A model generated the notes under the pieces. It did no database searches, was not told the origin of the DNA, and worked only from the letters and a program-made list of their open reading frames with translations. Below, piece after piece: positions 60,936 to 64,000 of a stretch of DNA of 64,000 bases; within the stretch, counting starts at the first letter, position 1; each line of letters begins with the position of its first letter. The position numbers and the translations under genes were made by a program. The stretch is from Defluviicoccus sp. Its GTDB lineage: Bacteria; Pseudomonadota; Alphaproteobacteria; Rhodospirillales; Defluviicoccaceae. The DNA lies in the NCBI GenBank assembly GCA_029624735.1, contig JARSSM010000022.1, positions 1-64,000 on the forward strand, read 5' to 3'.

Positions 60936-60979
60936 GGCGCGGTCCGAGAGGCCCCCCCTAGAGTGTCTATCCGGCGTGA

Positions 60980-62725
<1,746 letters not shown>

Positions 62726-62753
62726 GCGCTCGACCACAGACAGGGATGGCTGG

Positions 62754-62780
62754 GCCGGCGGGCGGAAATCTGCCGGCCGG
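62754..62780 (+). other. stem-loop between nirS and nirE
   Basis: CCGGCGGGCGGA and TCTGCCGGCCGG form an imperfect stem (10 of 12 pairs) with a short loop and no T run. It could protect the nirS mRNA end or reduce read-through into nirE. Confidence 0.4.
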
Positions 62781-62801
62781 CGGACAACGGCGGGCCAAAA
62801 C

Positions 62802-63590
62802 ATGGTGCAGAAGGAGGGGATCGTCTATCTCGTCGGAGCCGGCCCTGGCGATCCCGACCTCCTGACGATGCGGGCGTACCGGCTGCTGCGCGAGGCCGAT
62901 GTCGTTGTCTACGACCGGCTTGTCTCCGAAGCAATCCTGGCCCTGATCCCACCGGGAACGGCGCGGATCAGCGTCGGCAAGCAACCGCGCAGCCATCCGG
63001 TGCCGCAGCACGAAATCAACAATCTCCTGGTGCGGTTGGCCGCAGGCGGCCGGGCGGTGGTTCGCTTGAAGGGCGGCGATCCGTTCCTGTTCGGCCGCGG
63101 CAGCGAGGAGGCCTCGCACCTCGTCCACCACGGCCTGCGCTACGAGGTCGTCCCCGGCGTCACCTCGGCTTCTGGCTGTGCCGCTGCGCTCGGCCTGCCG
63201 CTCACCCACCGCGGTCGGGCATCGGGCGTGCGCTTCATCACCGGGCATTGCCGCGAGGACAAGGCCTTGGACCTCGACTGGCGCGGTCTCGCCGATCCAG
63301 ACACCACGCTTGTTATCTACATGGGGATGGCCACCATCGCTGAGATCGCGGTGCGGCTGATCTCGAACGGCCTATCGGAACTGACGCCGGTCGCCGCCGT
63401 CTGCAACGGCACCCGCCCCGAGCAGTGCTGCGTCATCTCCACACTCGGCGAGATCTCGGCGGCCGTCGCTGCGCTCGACGGCCCGACGCTGTTCTTCATC
63501 GGCCGGGTCGTCGATCTTGTGCCCACGCTCGCCCCCGGCCGCTCGGTGGCGTCTGGATCCTGGCTGCCGTCCCATGCGCGCCGCGCTTAG
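62802..63590 (+). CDS. nirE: uroporphyrinogen-III C-methyltransferase (NirE)
   Basis: A 262-residue SAM-dependent enzyme that makes precorrin-2, the branch point to haem d1. Motifs are VYLVGAGPGDPDLLTMRA at the N-terminus, VVYDRLVS, VRLKGGDPFLFGRGSEE and VVPGVTSASGCAAALGLPLTHR. Its place after nirS marks it as NirE; a CobA role in B12 synthesis is less likely here. The ATG at 62802 directly precedes the family N-terminus. It overlaps nirC by 17 bases. Confidence 0.94.
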   Translation: MVQKEGIVYLVGAGPGDPDLLTMRAYRLLREADVVVYDRLVSEAILALIPPGTARISVGKQPRSHPVPQHEINNLLVRLAAGGRAVVRLKGGDPFLFGRGSEEASHLVHHGLRYEVVPGVTSASGCAAALGLPLTHRGRASGVRFITGHCREDKALDLDWRGLADPDTTLVIYMGMATIAEIAVRLISNGLSELTPVAAVCNGTRPEQCCVISTLGEISAAVAALDGPTLFFIGRVVDLVPTLAPGRSVASGSWLPSHARRA

Positions 63591-63897
63591 CTTCGGGCTC
63601 GCGGTCGCAGCGTTCGCAGCCGCCCTCCCGGCACACGGCGAGGGGATTGACGTGGCTCGCCAGAGCTACCTGGCCAACCTGCTGACGCAGGATTGCGGGT
63701 CCTGCCACGGTTTGACGATGAAGGGTGGCCTTGGTCCGGCGCTCCTGCCCGCGGCGCTGGCAGAACGGGACGACGCGGTGCTGGTCGAGACCATTCTCGA
63801 CGGCCGGCCGGGCACGCCGATGCCGCCGTGGCGGTTCGAGCTGTCTCAGCAGGAGGCCGCTTGGCTGGTCGCACGTCTGCGCGAAGGTGTCCGATGA
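63574..63897 (+). CDS. nirC: small c-type cytochrome (NirC)
   Basis: A 107-residue periplasmic monohaem cytochrome c. A signal peptide (to about ALPAHG) is followed by CGSCHG and a likely axial methionine in GTPMPPW. NirC donates electrons to NirS or helps its maturation. It begins inside nirE and its stop overlaps the start of the next gene (ATGA). Confidence 0.9.
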   Translation: MRAALSFGLAVAAFAAALPAHGEGIDVARQSYLANLLTQDCGSCHGLTMKGGLGPALLPAALAERDDAVLVETILDGRPGTPMPPWRFELSQQEAAWLVARLREGVR

Positions 63898-64000
63898 CCA
63901 GCCGCGCCCGACGCGCTGCCCGGCTTGGCATGAAAAGCCTGTTGGTGCTGTTCTTGTTCTTGGCCGTCGCGGCCAGCGCGATGGCCGGAACGGTCCGCGG
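63894..64000 (+). CDS. nirF: start of a nir gene, probably nirF (cut by the window edge)
   Basis: Only the first 35 codons are present. They encode a basic N-terminus and a hydrophobic signal (SLLVLFLFLAVAASAMAG), as expected for NirF, the exported haem d1 biosynthesis protein that usually follows nirC. The ATG overlaps the nirC TGA. The assignment rests on gene order. Confidence 0.6.
   Translation, partial: MTSRARRAARLGMKSLLVLFLFLAVAASAMAGTVR

Overview
The window is GC-rich bacterial DNA with tightly packed, often overlapping genes. It most likely comes from an alphaproteobacterium: it carries a C4-type 5-aminolevulinate synthase, a cd1 nitrite reductase locus laid out as in Paracoccus-like denitrifiers, and FNR/Nnr-type boxes. 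Glycogen turnover, a sodium-pumping methylmalonyl-CoA decarboxylase, B12 uptake and denitrification together resemble a glycogen-accumulating Rhodospirillales such as Defluviicoccus. That genus assignment is inference.

Region 1 (1-6.7 kb, leftward): a hyp operon for [NiFe]-hydrogenase maturation (hypA-B-F-C-D-E, HypF reduced to its C-terminal half), followed by a methylmalonyl-CoA-decarboxylase-like crotonase and an alpha/beta hydrolase. No hydrogenase structural gene is present.

Region 2 (6.9-21.4 kb): glycogen metabolism. It has a branching-enzyme homologue that has lost its catalytic residues and gained a long Ala/Pro tail, glycogen phosphorylase, glycogen synthase, three GH57 enzymes, a DUF4912 protein and a TraT-like lipoprotein.

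Region 3 (21.4-28.5 kb): bioD, bioA and an overlapping di-iron ferritin-like protein; then, leftward, a Na+-translocating methylmalonyl-CoA decarboxylase operon (alpha, delta, biotin carrier, beta, plus a small membrane protein); then a cold-shock protein.

Region 4 (28.5-34.5 kb): an ADP-forming acyl-CoA synthetase/GNAT (PatZ-like) protein divergent from an AMP-forming acyl-CoA synthetase, an acyl carrier protein, an L,D-transpeptidase and a Braun-lipoprotein-like protein that ends in lysine.

Region 5 (34.5-42.0 kb): a cobalamin riboswitch, then btuB-F-C-D and tonB, a decayed IS5-type fragment and a vapBC toxin-antitoxin pair with a palindromic operator.

Region 6 (42.4-64 kb): a nitric oxide and denitrification island. 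It holds six hemerythrin-domain proteins, NnrS, two Crp/Fnr regulators, a double DUF2249 protein, a polytopic membrane protein, ALA synthase, a CuA-type heme-copper enzyme lacking the active-site tyrosine (a candidate NO reductase), a SCO protein, a cytochrome b/ferredoxin/MvhD-like fusion, and nirX-nirI divergent from nirS-nirE-nirC-nirF. Six FNR/Nnr-type palindromes lie before its transcription units, so it looks like one anaerobic/NO regulon. NirS makes NO, the heme-copper enzyme probably removes it, and ALA synthase with NirE feeds haem d1 synthesis.
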